A stretch of DNA of 64,000 nt from a virus: the IMG/VR virus record IMGVR_UViG_3300017917_002759, positions 36,841 through 100,840 of that record; one strand, written 5' to 3'. Position numbers and translations under genes: made by a program. Shown one piece after another: positions 51,536-59,150 of the stretch (position 1 is its first letter; each line of letters begins with the position of its first letter). The notes beneath the pieces were generated by a model. It was given only the letters and a program-made list of their open reading frames with translations. It was not told the DNA's origin and did not search any database.

Positions 51536-52109
51536 TATTGATATAGACTTTTCAGATAGAACAAAAGCACTCGAATGCTTTAAACATGTTCGCGCCAGTA
51601 GAATCAGTGAAGGAGAGCTCACTGGCCATAACACTGGAATATACCTTCACGAAGTTCCTGTTTATGCTCCGGAAAACGTCTGTGCGATTGATTATGAAAC
51701 CGCCGAACAGATGCAGTATTTCAAGATCGATTTTCTAAATGTTGGTATCTATAAAGGAATCAAAGACGAGGCCCATCTAGTTCAATTAATGGAGCAAGAA
51801 CCATTATGGGATCTATTAGAGGATGATTCTTTTACAGATTTATTATTTCACGTGAATAGTCACGGCGACATACTTAGAAAGATGAAACCAGATTCTATCG
51901 AAAAATTAGCTGCTGTATTGGCTATGATAAGACCAGCAAAGAGATACTTGGTAGGTAAAGATTGGAATACAGTTTTAAATGAAGTATGGCAAAAGCCTAG
52001 ACATGCACACGAGTATTACTTTAAAAAATCACATGCCACTGCGTATGCTGTTGCGGTCGTGGTGCAAATGAATCAAATCTGCGAACAGATCAGTTACGGA
52101 TATAGTTGA
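51528..52109 (+). CDS. Miniature DnaE-like (C-family polymerase) protein
   Basis: 193 residues. Landmarks of bacterial DNA polymerase III alpha occur in the right order but at greatly reduced spacing: PDIDIDFSDR (Asp5 and Asp7, equivalent to E. coli D401/D403), FKIDFLNV (Asp68, equivalent to D555), KPDSIEKLAAVLAMIRPAK (finger region FR/IRPG-like), and KSHATAYAVAVVVQ (KSHSAAYA-like). The PHP, thumb, beta-binding and OB domains are missing; E. coli DnaE is 1160 residues. It could be a minimal polymerase, a nucleotide-binding relative, or a host-polymerase mimic. Confidence 0.7.
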   Translation: MPDIDIDFSDRTKALECFKHVRASRISEGELTGHNTGIYLHEVPVYAPENVCAIDYETAEQMQYFKIDFLNVGIYKGIKDEAHLVQLMEQEPLWDLLEDDSFTDLLFHVNSHGDILRKMKPDSIEKLAAVLAMIRPAKRYLVGKDWNTVLNEVWQKPRHAHEYYFKKSHATAYAVAVVVQMNQICEQISYGYS

Positions 52110-52484
52110 TTATTTTCCTACTTTTCTAACTAGAGTAATCGATTTTCTTTTTACTCTCTTAGTCATTATATCATTTAGACTAGTACATGGACCGAACAGC
52201 ACCCGAACATCTTTGGTGCTGAAGTTTCTTATAGCGTACCGGAAAAATCCCATTTCTTGAGATAGAAAAATATTGATAGGAATTTGACGATTGCTTTCCC
52301 ACCACCAAGCTTCGCCTAGCTCTAAAAACCGTGTCTTTTCGTCATCTGTTTTTAAAGAAGTATAATCATAAAAACTAGTGATGTTCGAATCTTGGTTGAT
52401 AATTATACCTACGTATTCTTGTTCTACATAGGTAACAACGCTAATAAATGGAAAGTTTTGTTGTAAGTTCTCGCTAATTCTCAT
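52110..52484 (-). CDS. Conserved protein of unknown function
   Basis: 124 residues. ENLQQNFPFISVVTYVEQEY, VGIIINQDSNITSFYDY, GEAWWWESNRQIPINIFL and SLNDIMTKRVKRKSITLVRK. I recognise the protein style as a strongly conserved small gene of aquatic T4-like phages with no known role. The basic C-terminus would suit RNA or DNA binding. It is convergent with the DnaE-like gene (adjacent stops) and divergent from the virion gene at 52516. Confidence 0.65.
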   Translation of the reverse strand: MRISENLQQNFPFISVVTYVEQEYVGIIINQDSNITSFYDYTSLKTDDEKTRFLELGEAWWWESNRQIPINIFLSQEMGFFRYAIRNFSTKDVRVLFGPCTSLNDIMTKRVKRKSITLVRKVGK

Positions 52485-52486
52485 TC

Positions 52487-52494
52487 GATAAATA
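52487..52494 (+). promoter_or_regulatory. Late promoter octamer GATAAATA
   Basis: Located between two divergent genes, 22 nt before the ATG at 52516. Confidence 0.55.
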
Positions 52495-52515
52495 TCTATT
52501 ATATAGGGCTAAAGC

Positions 52516-53637
52516 ATGCAATTAATTTCAAGTTATTTATATCCAAATAAATTGGACGTATATACAAGTGCCCCTGACTGGAATAACCTGAGGTACCGAA
52601 AAGTGTATAATCGAAATCTAAAAATATATCGCAGTGTTGATAATCGCATTGATTTACAAATCCGTAACTGTGATCAAAAAGCGTTTGATCTCAGTACTAT
52701 TGCATTAGCTTCTGGACAAACAATCACTGTGGTATTTAATGTGATTTCTAGAGAAGGAAAAATTTTGGTTCTTAGCAAAGATTCAGAAAGTTTTACACTA
52801 GCTGACGGTTCTACTTCTAGTTTAACAAAAGGGCAAGTTCGAGTTAATTTAACAGCCAACGATCTAGCAGGTTTAGAACCAGGATATTACGATTACACCA
52901 TTGTACAAGAAATTAGAACAGCATTAAACGATAACGAATATACTGTGGTATCTAGAACTGTTCTATATGCAGACAGCCAATACGGTGCTATTTCGACCTT
53001 AGAAGTTGAAGACGATGTGTTAGGACAGGTAGAACAAAGTTTGACCGTTGATACATTCTTATTGAAAGATCCTAGAGCACAAGACAACAGCGTCGATGAA
53101 TTTTATGTTAGCAGTATAATCGACACACAACGACCATATCAAGTAGCACAGAGCCTGCATACTTTTCAATTTTATTGTACCGCTTACACCGGAAGAGTAG
53201 AAATACAAGGAAGTCTTGACAAAGATTCAGATCCAAAAAATTGGGTCACTATCCGTACTAGAGATGCGGTTAATGAATCGAGTTTTTATGAAAATGTTGT
53301 AGGAAAATATAATTGGTTTAGGATCAAGCACAGCACAGACGATGTAGGCAATGCCAAATTTACCGTTGGTCAAAATACCAATGGGGCATATTCTGTTTCG
53401 ATCTATGATGGTGGCGCCAGCTATGTAGTCGGTGACGTTATTACTATTATTGGATCTGTGCTAGGCGGTGCAAACGGTGTGAATGATCTAAACATCACAG
53501 TGACCTCAGTAAATTATGCCGGTTCAATTGTGGCCATTACATGGTCCGGAACTTCGATCAATAATACTCGTAGTTTTGTTTTGGGCGGAACGGGCGAACC
53601 TTCAGCTGGAACCATTGACAAGGTATTGTACAGATAG
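52516..53637 (+). CDS. Virion structural protein with BppU-like N-terminal domain
   Basis: 373 residues, beta-rich. The first about 160 residues (KIYRSVDNRIDLQIRN, ITVVFNVISREGKIL, KGQVRVNLTANDLAGLEPGY) follow the immunoglobulin-like layout of baseplate upper protein N-terminal domains. The middle (YSVSSIIDTQ-like YVSSIIDTQRPYQVAQSLHT, FQFYCTAYTGRVEIQGSLD) is another sandwich. The C-terminal 90 residues have GASYVVGDVITIIGSVLGG-type repeats. A late promoter precedes it, though the adjacent genes are replication genes. Confidence 0.6.
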   Translation: MQLISSYLYPNKLDVYTSAPDWNNLRYRKVYNRNLKIYRSVDNRIDLQIRNCDQKAFDLSTIALASGQTITVVFNVISREGKILVLSKDSESFTLADGSTSSLTKGQVRVNLTANDLAGLEPGYYDYTIVQEIRTALNDNEYTVVSRTVLYADSQYGAISTLEVEDDVLGQVEQSLTVDTFLLKDPRAQDNSVDEFYVSSIIDTQRPYQVAQSLHTFQFYCTAYTGRVEIQGSLDKDSDPKNWVTIRTRDAVNESSFYENVVGKYNWFRIKHSTDDVGNAKFTVGQNTNGAYSVSIYDGGASYVVGDVITIIGSVLGGANGVNDLNITVTSVNYAGSIVAITWSGTSINNTRSFVLGGTGEPSAGTIDKVLYR

Positions 53638-53643
53638 TACAAT
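53615..53643 (+). promoter_or_regulatory. gp61: Sigma70-type promoter of gp61, leaderless start
   Basis: -35 TTGACA (53615-53620), 17-bp spacer, -10 TACAAT (53638-53643). The gp61 ATG at 53650 is exactly at the predicted +1. The promoter lies inside the end of the upstream virion gene. Confidence 0.8.
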
Positions 53644-53645
53644 AC
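53623..53645 (+). promoter_or_regulatory. Inverted repeat over the gp61 -10 box, candidate operator
   Basis: Perfect 9-bp arms GTATTGTAC and GTACAATAC around AGATA. It covers the promoter spacer and the -10, and also the stop codon of the upstream gene. No T-run follows, so an operator is more likely than a terminator, although mRNA 3'-end protection is possible. Confidence 0.55.
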
Positions 53646-53649
53646 TTAC

Positions 53650-54663
53650 ATGAGTCTGGTAACAGAATTATTCAAATCACATCTACCTAATAGATTAAAA
53701 CAAACGCCCAGTGGTTGGGCTAGTTTTAATGCTGTCTGTTGCCATCACAGGGGTCACAGTCACGATGACCGTCAGCGAGGTGGCGTCAAATACGGCGACG
53801 GCTTTGTCTATAACTGTTTCAATTGTGGTTATACAGCCAGTTGGAAGCCCGGCAGACCCATAAGCCAAAAACTAAGAAATCTAATGAAATGGTTAGGTGC
53901 TTCTGAAGATGATATCAATAAAATGATCTTCGAAGCCATGAAAGAAGATTCTGCAGAACACTCTACTCAATCCGCGATAGAAATAAAAAAATTCACTAAA
54001 AAAGATTTACCCGAAGGCAGTCTTCCTTTGAGCGAATGGATCGATTGTGAGCTTGATCAAACCAACGAACAAAAACTAGCAGATGTCGTTCAGTATGTGA
54101 TCAATAGAGGATTCGACCCGCTGTCTAATCAATTCTTATGGACTCCGGTAGATGGATTTTCAGATAGAGTTATCATACCATTTACCTATCAGGGAGAAAC
54201 CGTAGGATGGACTGCTAGAAAAATCAGAGACGGCAAACCTAAGTATCTGTCAGATCAACACCCTAATTATGTTTTTAATCTCGATGCTCAAAGCTACGAT
54301 AACAAATATGTGTTTGTCTGCGAAGGTCCGTTTGATGCACTATCGATCGGAGGAGTGGCACTGCTACACAATGACATTTCCGAAGCACAAGCAGCATTAA
54401 TAAACAAATTAGGAAAAACTGTGATCGTAGTTCCAGACAGAGATCAGGCAGGTATCGCAGTTATAGAAAGAGCTATGGAACTAGACTGGGAAGTGGCATT
54501 TTGTAATTGGGAAGATGACGTTAAAGATGCCGCTGCTGCTGTAGAAAAATATGGCTCTCTTTTCGTCATTACAGATATTCTTAGTACTCGTATAGCAGGA
54601 TCTATTAAGATTAATCTATATAAGAAGAATTTAGAAAAAACATGGAAAAATCCTAGCCGCTAG
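53650..54663 (+). CDS. gp61: DNA primase gp61
   Basis: 337 residues, matching T4 gp61 (342). N-terminal zinc-binding region with CC at 30-31 followed by HHRGHSHDD and C56-x2-C59 (YNCFNCGY). TOPRIM domain: VCEGPFDALSIGG with Glu225, and VVPDRDQAGI with the DxD pair at 263-265. It makes RNA primers for lagging-strand synthesis together with gp41, which follows. The ATG at 53650 is at the predicted transcription start. Confidence 0.93.
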   Translation: MSLVTELFKSHLPNRLKQTPSGWASFNAVCCHHRGHSHDDRQRGGVKYGDGFVYNCFNCGYTASWKPGRPISQKLRNLMKWLGASEDDINKMIFEAMKEDSAEHSTQSAIEIKKFTKKDLPEGSLPLSEWIDCELDQTNEQKLADVVQYVINRGFDPLSNQFLWTPVDGFSDRVIIPFTYQGETVGWTARKIRDGKPKYLSDQHPNYVFNLDAQSYDNKYVFVCEGPFDALSIGGVALLHNDISEAQAALINKLGKTVIVVPDRDQAGIAVIERAMELDWEVAFCNWEDDVKDAAAAVEKYGSLFVITDILSTRIAGSIKINLYKKNLEKTWKNPSR

Positions 54664-54722
54664 GTATCGCTATGACGGTTTTTTTCAGTGTTTTTAAAAA
54701 GATGGCATTCTATTGCCAGGAG

Positions 54723-54751
54723 TTGAAATTAAAATTACAAGGCTGTATAAT
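54723..54751 (+). promoter_or_regulatory. gp41: Sigma70-type promoter of gp41
   Basis: -35 TTGAAA (54723-54728), 17-bp spacer, -10 TATAAT (54746-54751). Predicted +1 about 54758, only two bases before the ATG at 54760. Confidence 0.8.
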
Positions 54752-54759
54752 ATATTAAT

Positions 54760-56190
54760 ATGATAAAAGATTATGATTATGATGTCCAGAAGCTATATCT
54801 GGAAATAATGTTGGCAGATGCCGAAACTTTTGTGAGATGTCAGGGTATTTTCGATCACAGTCTATTTGATCGAAAACTACAAGATGCTGCAGAGTTTATA
54901 CACAAATATGCTGAAGAATACACAGTATTGCCAGATTTTGAAATGGTCAATGCTGCCTGTAAAACTGATTTAAAATCGCCAGGCGAACTCAAAGACGGCC
55001 ACTTAGATTGGCTCATGGATGAGTTTGAATCATTCACTAGACACAAGAGTCTTGAACGTGCTATTCTTAAAAGTGCTGATCTACTAGAAAAGCATGACTA
55101 CGGTCAGGTAGAGATGTTGGTCAAAGAAGCGGTACAGATTGGACTTGCTCGAGACATGGGCACAGACTATTTCTCTGATCCTCGAGCTAGACTAATGGGA
55201 CTCAAAGACAAGAATGGACAAGTGACCACAGGATGGGCCAGCCTAGATAGAAAACTGTTCGGCGGCATGAATCGCGGAGAGTTGAATATATTCGCAGGTG
55301 GATCAGGTGCAGGTAAATCCTTGTTCTTGGCCAATCTTGGTGTCAATTGGGCTCTGGCAGGTTTAAATGTGGTCTATCTAACATTAGAACTTTCAGAAGC
55401 ATTGGTCAGTATGCGTATCGATTCTATGCTCACAGGTGTTACTACTCGAGACATTTTCAAGAACATCGATGACGTAGAAATGAAAGTCAAAATGATTGGC
55501 AAAAAGTCAGGCATGATGCAGGTCAAGTATATGCCCTCGGGCAAGACAGCCAATGATATACGTGCTTATCTCAAAGAGTATGAGATTAAGATGGGCAAGA
55601 AGGTAGATGTGCTGTTAGTAGATTATCTAGACTTGTTAATGCCAATTTCTAAAAAGATTTCACCTGCAGACTTGTTTATCAAAGATAAGTTTGTATCTGA
55701 AGAGCTTAGAAACTTGGCCATGGAAAAACAATGTGTGTTTGTCACAGCCGCACAGTTGAATCGTGGTGCTGTGGAAGAAGTTGAATTTGATCATAGCCAC
55801 ATTTCCGGCGGTTTATCTAAGATCCAAACCGCAGATAACGTGTTTGGTATCTTTACCAGCCGAGCTATGCGTGAGCGGGGTCGCTATCAGATACAGTTAA
55901 TGAAGACTCGTTCATCGAGCGGTGTCGGTCAAAAGCTGGATCTAGAGTTCAACATAGACACATTACGCATCAGCGATCTTCCAGAAGATCAACAGGAAGA
56001 TTCCGGTTCATCACAGCGTTCATCGAGTATTATCAATCAAATCAAGGCACGAAGCAGCACAGTAGTAGATCCAGAAACAGGCGAAGTAGATCCCACAGCA
56101 GGCGCACCTATAGGCAAAGTTAAAGCTCATGTAGAAAGCACAAAGCTACATCAGTTATTGAACAGTCTAGGGTCGCAGGATGAAGAGTAA
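54760..56190 (+). CDS. gp41: Replicative DNA helicase gp41 (DnaB family)
   Basis: 476 residues. An N-terminal helical primase-interaction domain is followed by a RecA-type core: TGWASLDRKLFGGMNRGELN, Walker A GGSGAGKS at 180-187, VYLTLELSEA, LLVDYLDLL (Walker B), TAAQLNR, HISGGLSKIQTAD and QLMKTRSSSG with the arginine finger region. It is the hexameric 5'-3' helicase of the fork, paired with gp61 just upstream. The C-terminal tail is Ser/Glu/Pro-rich. Confidence 0.95.
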   Translation: MIKDYDYDVQKLYLEIMLADAETFVRCQGIFDHSLFDRKLQDAAEFIHKYAEEYTVLPDFEMVNAACKTDLKSPGELKDGHLDWLMDEFESFTRHKSLERAILKSADLLEKHDYGQVEMLVKEAVQIGLARDMGTDYFSDPRARLMGLKDKNGQVTTGWASLDRKLFGGMNRGELNIFAGGSGAGKSLFLANLGVNWALAGLNVVYLTLELSEALVSMRIDSMLTGVTTRDIFKNIDDVEMKVKMIGKKSGMMQVKYMPSGKTANDIRAYLKEYEIKMGKKVDVLLVDYLDLLMPISKKISPADLFIKDKFVSEELRNLAMEKQCVFVTAAQLNRGAVEEVEFDHSHISGGLSKIQTADNVFGIFTSRAMRERGRYQIQLMKTRSSSGVGQKLDLEFNIDTLRISDLPEDQQEDSGSSQRSSSIINQIKARSSTVVDPETGEVDPTAGAPIGKVKAHVESTKLHQLLNSLGSQDEE

Positions 56191-56416
56191 AGCAGTAGAA
56201 TTATATCGTTGGTTACCTTCAGAAGACGAGATCATCGAAATAGATTGGCCCAAGGTACATAAGACCATAGGTCTAGATCAGACTCGCTGGCTGCTGGAAC
56301 AACAGCGAAATAACTGTCAAATCATGCTAGAGCGCAGAGACATGTATTGCCGTTTAATAGCAGAATTCTATAACGATCATACTCTACTAAACTATCATCT
56401 AAGATTCGCTAAATAA
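56180..56416 (+). CDS. Small helical protein downstream of gp41
   Basis: 78 residues, overlapping the end of gp41 by 11 bases. WLPSEDEIIEIDWPKVHKTI, TRWLLEQQRNNCQIMLERRD, LIAEFYNDHTLLNYHLRF: predicted helix-rich with Trp. No family is recognised; the position suggests a replication accessory protein. Confidence 0.6.
   Translation: MKSKAVELYRWLPSEDEIIEIDWPKVHKTIGLDQTRWLLEQQRNNCQIMLERRDMYCRLIAEFYNDHTLLNYHLRFAK
56408..56415 (+). promoter_or_regulatory. Putative late promoter octamer GCTAAATA
   Basis: Overlaps the preceding stop and ends five bases before the ATG at 56420. It separates late expression of the tagged proteins from the early gp41 unit. Confidence 0.5.
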
Positions 56417-56419
56417 TGG

Positions 56420-56761
56420 ATGCGTATCCGAGATATCATTTCCGAAGGTTTTGCTGCTAGAAAAAGCAGCACTTTATCCACTGCCTACGAATACCCGCAG
56501 ATGACTTCTGCCAATGTCTATGACATGTATCGTTTTAGTGTGGCCATGGCAGATCATGAAAATGCACCCGCAGAAGGTGCTATAAGCAATCACGGTATTG
56601 TAGTGGCCTATACTCCCGAAGAAGACAAGATAATCAAACACGCAGAACGTGTCACTGGTCATCGAGGCAAAATCGCTGCAGATAAAGGCAGTCATGAGCC
56701 CGCAAGCACCAATAATCGCAGTCCAGTGGCCGCACCCAAGCGCAACAAATACGGAGTTTAA
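56420..56761 (+). CDS. Putative internal head protein with capsid-targeting-like N-terminus
   Basis: 113 residues. MRIRDIISE-G fits the T4 capsid-targeting plan with an I-x-E site followed by Gly. The remainder (AARKSSTLSTAYEYPQMTSA; YRFSVAMADHENAPAEGAIS; NRSPVAAPKRNKYGV) has a basic C-terminus and no known domain. Preceded by a late octamer. Likely packaged and trimmed in the head; inference from tag and timing. Confidence 0.62.
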   Translation: MRIRDIISEGFAARKSSTLSTAYEYPQMTSANVYDMYRFSVAMADHENAPAEGAISNHGIVVAYTPEEDKIIKHAERVTGHRGKIAADKGSHEPASTNNRSPVAAPKRNKYGV

Positions 56762-57472
56762 ATGCGACTGCGTCAATTAGAAGAATCCACCATAGTCACG
56801 GTAAATCGCAGACTGAATCCTAAGATCTGGGATCAAGATCAGCTCAAACCTGAAGTACGTGAAAAGCTGTTAGAGATCGCAGCAGCATTTGAGGAATTCA
56901 TAGGCATAGAACTTGATGTAGAAGACTATACTATCACAGGTTCTAATGCCAATTATACATGGACAGAATACAGTGATTTGGACCTACATCTTATCATTCC
57001 AGGTACGCCCTCGGAAGAACAGCGTGAGCTTTTCAATGCTAAGAAAGCTCTTTGGGCAGAACAGCACGACATCAAGATAAAGGGTCTGCCTGTAGAATGC
57101 TATGTGCAGGGCGCAGACGAGCCGCATCATTCAACAGGTGTGTATAGTCTCACTGATCAAGAATGGCTGGTAGAACCCAAAAAGGTCAAGCCCAAGGTAG
57201 ATGATGCTGCGGTCCGAGCCAAGGCCAGTGCTAGTATGCATGATGTACGCACTGCCCTGATCAGCAACGATATCAATAAACTGCGTGAAGTCAAGGACAA
57301 GATCACTAAAATGCGCAAGAGCGGACTCGAACGTGCAGGAGAGTGGAGCACAGAAAATCTCGTGTTCAAGATACTGCGTAATCAACGATTGATCGATCAG
57401 CTCACAGAAAAAATAAGAGCCCTTGAAGATCAAGAGCTCTCATTAGAACACCAGGACAACTGTCTAGACTAG
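56762..57472 (+). CDS. Nucleotidyltransferase with capsid-targeting-like N-terminus
   Basis: 236 residues. Pol-beta/MNT-type nucleotidyltransferase core: GS at 60-61 (TITGSNANYTW), Asp72 and Asp74 in SDLDLHLI, third acid Glu112 in LPVECYVQ. The order GS...DxD...E is complete. The first residues MRLRQLEE-S resemble a capsid-targeting sequence with an L-x-E site, as in three other genes here. The C-terminal 90 residues are helical and basic. It could be injected with the DNA and nucleotidylate a host protein or RNA. Confidence 0.78.
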   Translation: MRLRQLEESTIVTVNRRLNPKIWDQDQLKPEVREKLLEIAAAFEEFIGIELDVEDYTITGSNANYTWTEYSDLDLHLIIPGTPSEEQRELFNAKKALWAEQHDIKIKGLPVECYVQGADEPHHSTGVYSLTDQEWLVEPKKVKPKVDDAAVRAKASASMHDVRTALISNDINKLREVKDKITKMRKSGLERAGEWSTENLVFKILRNQRLIDQLTEKIRALEDQELSLEHQDNCLD

Positions 57473-57473
57473 A

Positions 57474-58145
57474 TCATTCTCTGTTGCCAAATAGCTGCAA
57501 CATGCTGACGAAAATATTGATGAAATTGATGTAAAGGCTCAGAGCAGCAAACCACTGCATGCGACCAATTTCATCACGGCTAGCTGACCAAAACATGTCC
57601 CTGATGCGATTCATGTCATAGGCTGTTAGACCTAAGAAAATCAAGATACAGAGCACATTCGAGGTCATCTGCAGAGCAGTGCTTTCTACGAATATGCCCA
57701 CGATGCTGGCTATGATCAGGCCGATGACTCCTGCGAACAAGAACGGTCCCCAACCACTGAGATCACGTTTGGTAAAGTAACCCCATCCTGCTAGAGCACC
57801 AAAACTCACTGTGGTTCCTATCAGTGCAGTGACTATGCTGGCAGTGGTGAATACCGCGATCAACAGGCTGAGACTGACTCCCATCACAGCCGCAAAGGCA
57901 AAGAACCATGTTTTTATAGTAGATTCGCTCATGGAATCTCCGCGCCAGGCCAGGTACAGGCTCATAGCCAGGGGTGCGAATATGATCACATAGCCCAACA
58001 CTGAGCTGAACAGCACAGGCACTAGGCCCATGGCAGAAATCGCTGAGGCAGCGATCAACGTGAGCAGGACGCCCACAAACATCCTAGACAGTACGCCCGC
58101 AACAGCCGAATTTAAACTCTGTGCGGCTGACATCGAGTAATCCAT
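57474..58145 (-). CDS. Bax inhibitor-1 / YccA family membrane protein
   Basis: 223 residues with seven hydrophobic segments. The C-terminal signature GLTAYDMNRIRDMFW ... ALSLYINFINIFVSMLQLFG is that of the BI-1 (UPF0005) family, with the Asp residues of the last helices in place. Bacterial YccA binds and modulates the FtsH membrane protease; other members conduct Ca2+/H+. A phage copy might protect phage proteins from FtsH or affect the membrane. SD AAGGAG precedes ATG 58145; the gene is convergent with the nucleotidyltransferase. Confidence 0.9.
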   Translation of the reverse strand: MDYSMSAAQSLNSAVAGVLSRMFVGVLLTLIAASAISAMGLVPVLFSSVLGYVIIFAPLAMSLYLAWRGDSMSESTIKTWFFAFAAVMGVSLSLLIAVFTTASIVTALIGTTVSFGALAGWGYFTKRDLSGWGPFLFAGVIGLIIASIVGIFVESTALQMTSNVLCILIFLGLTAYDMNRIRDMFWSASRDEIGRMQWFAALSLYINFINIFVSMLQLFGNRE

Positions 58146-58176
58146 GTTATTCTCCTTGAAAAGATATATTATTTAA

Positions 58177-58205
58177 ATTATACTACTGGACCAAGTGTTG
58201 GGCAA
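58177..58205 (-). promoter_or_regulatory. Sigma70-type promoter of the BI-1 gene
   Basis: -10 TATAAT (58177-58182), 17-bp spacer, -35 TTGCCC (58200-58205), reading leftward. Predicted leader about 25 nt with AAGGAG. Confidence 0.65.
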
Positions 58206-58536
58206 GAACCATACATGAAATCCATACCCAAAGTGTGTTGAATCCTACCAAAGTAGGCAGGAGTTTCTTGTTAGACGCCCAAATCAATGTTAGACTAGTG
58301 AAGAGTGTGAGGAAAAACAGCCACCATATCTGTATGCCAAAGATCAAGCCCGGTACTATGATTATGGCTTTGGTAACCCAAGATGCTGCTTCTACTATGT
58401 TGTAGTCCGTCCAATAATCTCTGCGGAACCACATAGCATAGCAGTTTTTAATAGCTGGCCACGTTGAATGCGCATAGACTATGCCGGTCAATACTGCCCA
58501 GGCCACTGTGGCCCATAAGATCTGTTCTAAGTTCAT
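58183..58536 (-). CDS. Small multi-pass membrane protein
   Basis: 117 residues from ATG 58536; the reading from 58596 would start inside the promoter -35 and is rejected. About four hydrophobic segments: ILWATVAWAVLTGIVYA, VTKAIIIVPGLIFGIQ, WWLFFLTLFTSLTLIWA, LVGFNTLWVWISCMVLA. A polar loop with WFRRDYWTDYN lies between the first two. Early-type promoter. No family is recognised; an inner-membrane location is likely. Confidence 0.7.
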   Translation of the reverse strand: MNLEQILWATVAWAVLTGIVYAHSTWPAIKNCYAMWFRRDYWTDYNIVEAASWVTKAIIIVPGLIFGIQIWWLFFLTLFTSLTLIWASNKKLLPTLVGFNTLWVWISCMVLAQHLVQ

Positions 58537-58567
58537 GTTGGTATCTCTTGTTGTTGTTGTTTTAATA

Positions 58568-58596
58568 ATTATATGATCTAGGATCTGCACAGTCAA
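58568..58596 (-). promoter_or_regulatory. Sigma70-type promoter of the membrane protein gene
   Basis: -10 TATAAT (58568-58573), 17-bp spacer, -35 TTGACT (58591-58596), reading leftward; predicted leader about 25 nt. Confidence 0.8.
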
Positions 58597-58615
58597 GATC
58601 CGGCAAGAGTCCTAG

Positions 58616-58690
58616 ACCGCGAAGCGGTGCAGCGGTTTTTTCTAGACAGCGCAGCAGCGCGAAGCGCAGCGCAAAACGGTAGCGATTTTC
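58616..58690. repeat. Two GAA-triloop hairpin modules in the divergent intergenic region
   Basis: Two related hairpins: ACCGC-GAA-GCGGT (58616-58628) followed by GCAGCGG and a T6 run, and GCGC-GAA-GCGC (58657-58667) followed by AGCGC. Both copies continue toward TTTTCTAG-like sequence. No gene is seen between 58597 and 58814. The strand and role (terminator, structured RNA or protein site) are unclear. Confidence 0.45.
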
Positions 58691-58783
58691 TAGTGGCTGA
58701 AATAGTAGCAGTTTATATCCAATATATTCAACCCTGGCTCGCCGATGCTCTGCTCACTGTGCCCTACCATTCTCGAGTGGCGG

Positions 58784-58791
58784 AGTAAATA
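58784..58791 (+). promoter_or_regulatory. Putative late promoter octamer AGTAAATA
   Basis: Plus strand, 24 nt before the ATG at 58815. Confidence 0.4.
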
Positions 58792-58814
58792 TAGTATTAA
58801 CTGAGATATAAACT

Positions 58815-59054
58815 ATGCCATACCGTATTAAAGCAAGAAGCAGTCAGGGTCACACAGTGACTATGATGGATCTAGACTATACACACAAGCCCATACGTGA
58901 TCGCAAATATGCACAACAGCTGGCTGACGAATTTGCTAGAACACGCGGACACGGCAGCACACGTGATTGGACGGGTATCGTAGAATACTACAGTGACAAG
59001 GATTCTATACAGAATCCAAACTGGGATAGAAGTAACGGTACTTTAAAAAAATAG
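58815..59054 (+). CDS. Small basic protein
   Basis: 79 residues: YRIKARSSQGHTVTMMDLDY, RKYAQQLADEFARTRGHGST, WTGIVEYYSD. Probably a short beta-alpha-beta unit. It lies on the plus strand inside an otherwise leftward early region and has a late-type octamer upstream. No family is recognised. Confidence 0.55.
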   Translation: MPYRIKARSSQGHTVTMMDLDYTHKPIRDRKYAQQLADEFARTRGHGSTRDWTGIVEYYSDKDSIQNPNWDRSNGTLKK

Positions 59055-59136
59055 TCTAGAATACTAGATGTATGACTACGACTAGAACTACTAGAACTAT
59101 GACTATGACGTTGGGCAGTATCATAAGGATATTTAC

Positions 59137-59144
59137 AGTAAATA
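59137..59144 (+). promoter_or_regulatory. Putative late promoter octamer AGTAAATA
   Basis: Plus strand, ending seven bases before the ATG at 59151, so leaderless or nearly so. Confidence 0.4.
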
Positions 59145-59150
59145 ACTGTG

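Noticed and set aside
56474-56776. Minus-strand 100-residue frame opposite the tagged 113-residue gene
   Set aside because: The plus-strand gene fits the operon, late octamer and tag; the opposite frame has no signals.
59060-59110. Tandem-looking ACTAGAACTA / GACTATGAC stretch as an iteron or CRISPR-like repeat
   Set aside because: Copies are irregular, very short and low-complexity; no spacer structure.
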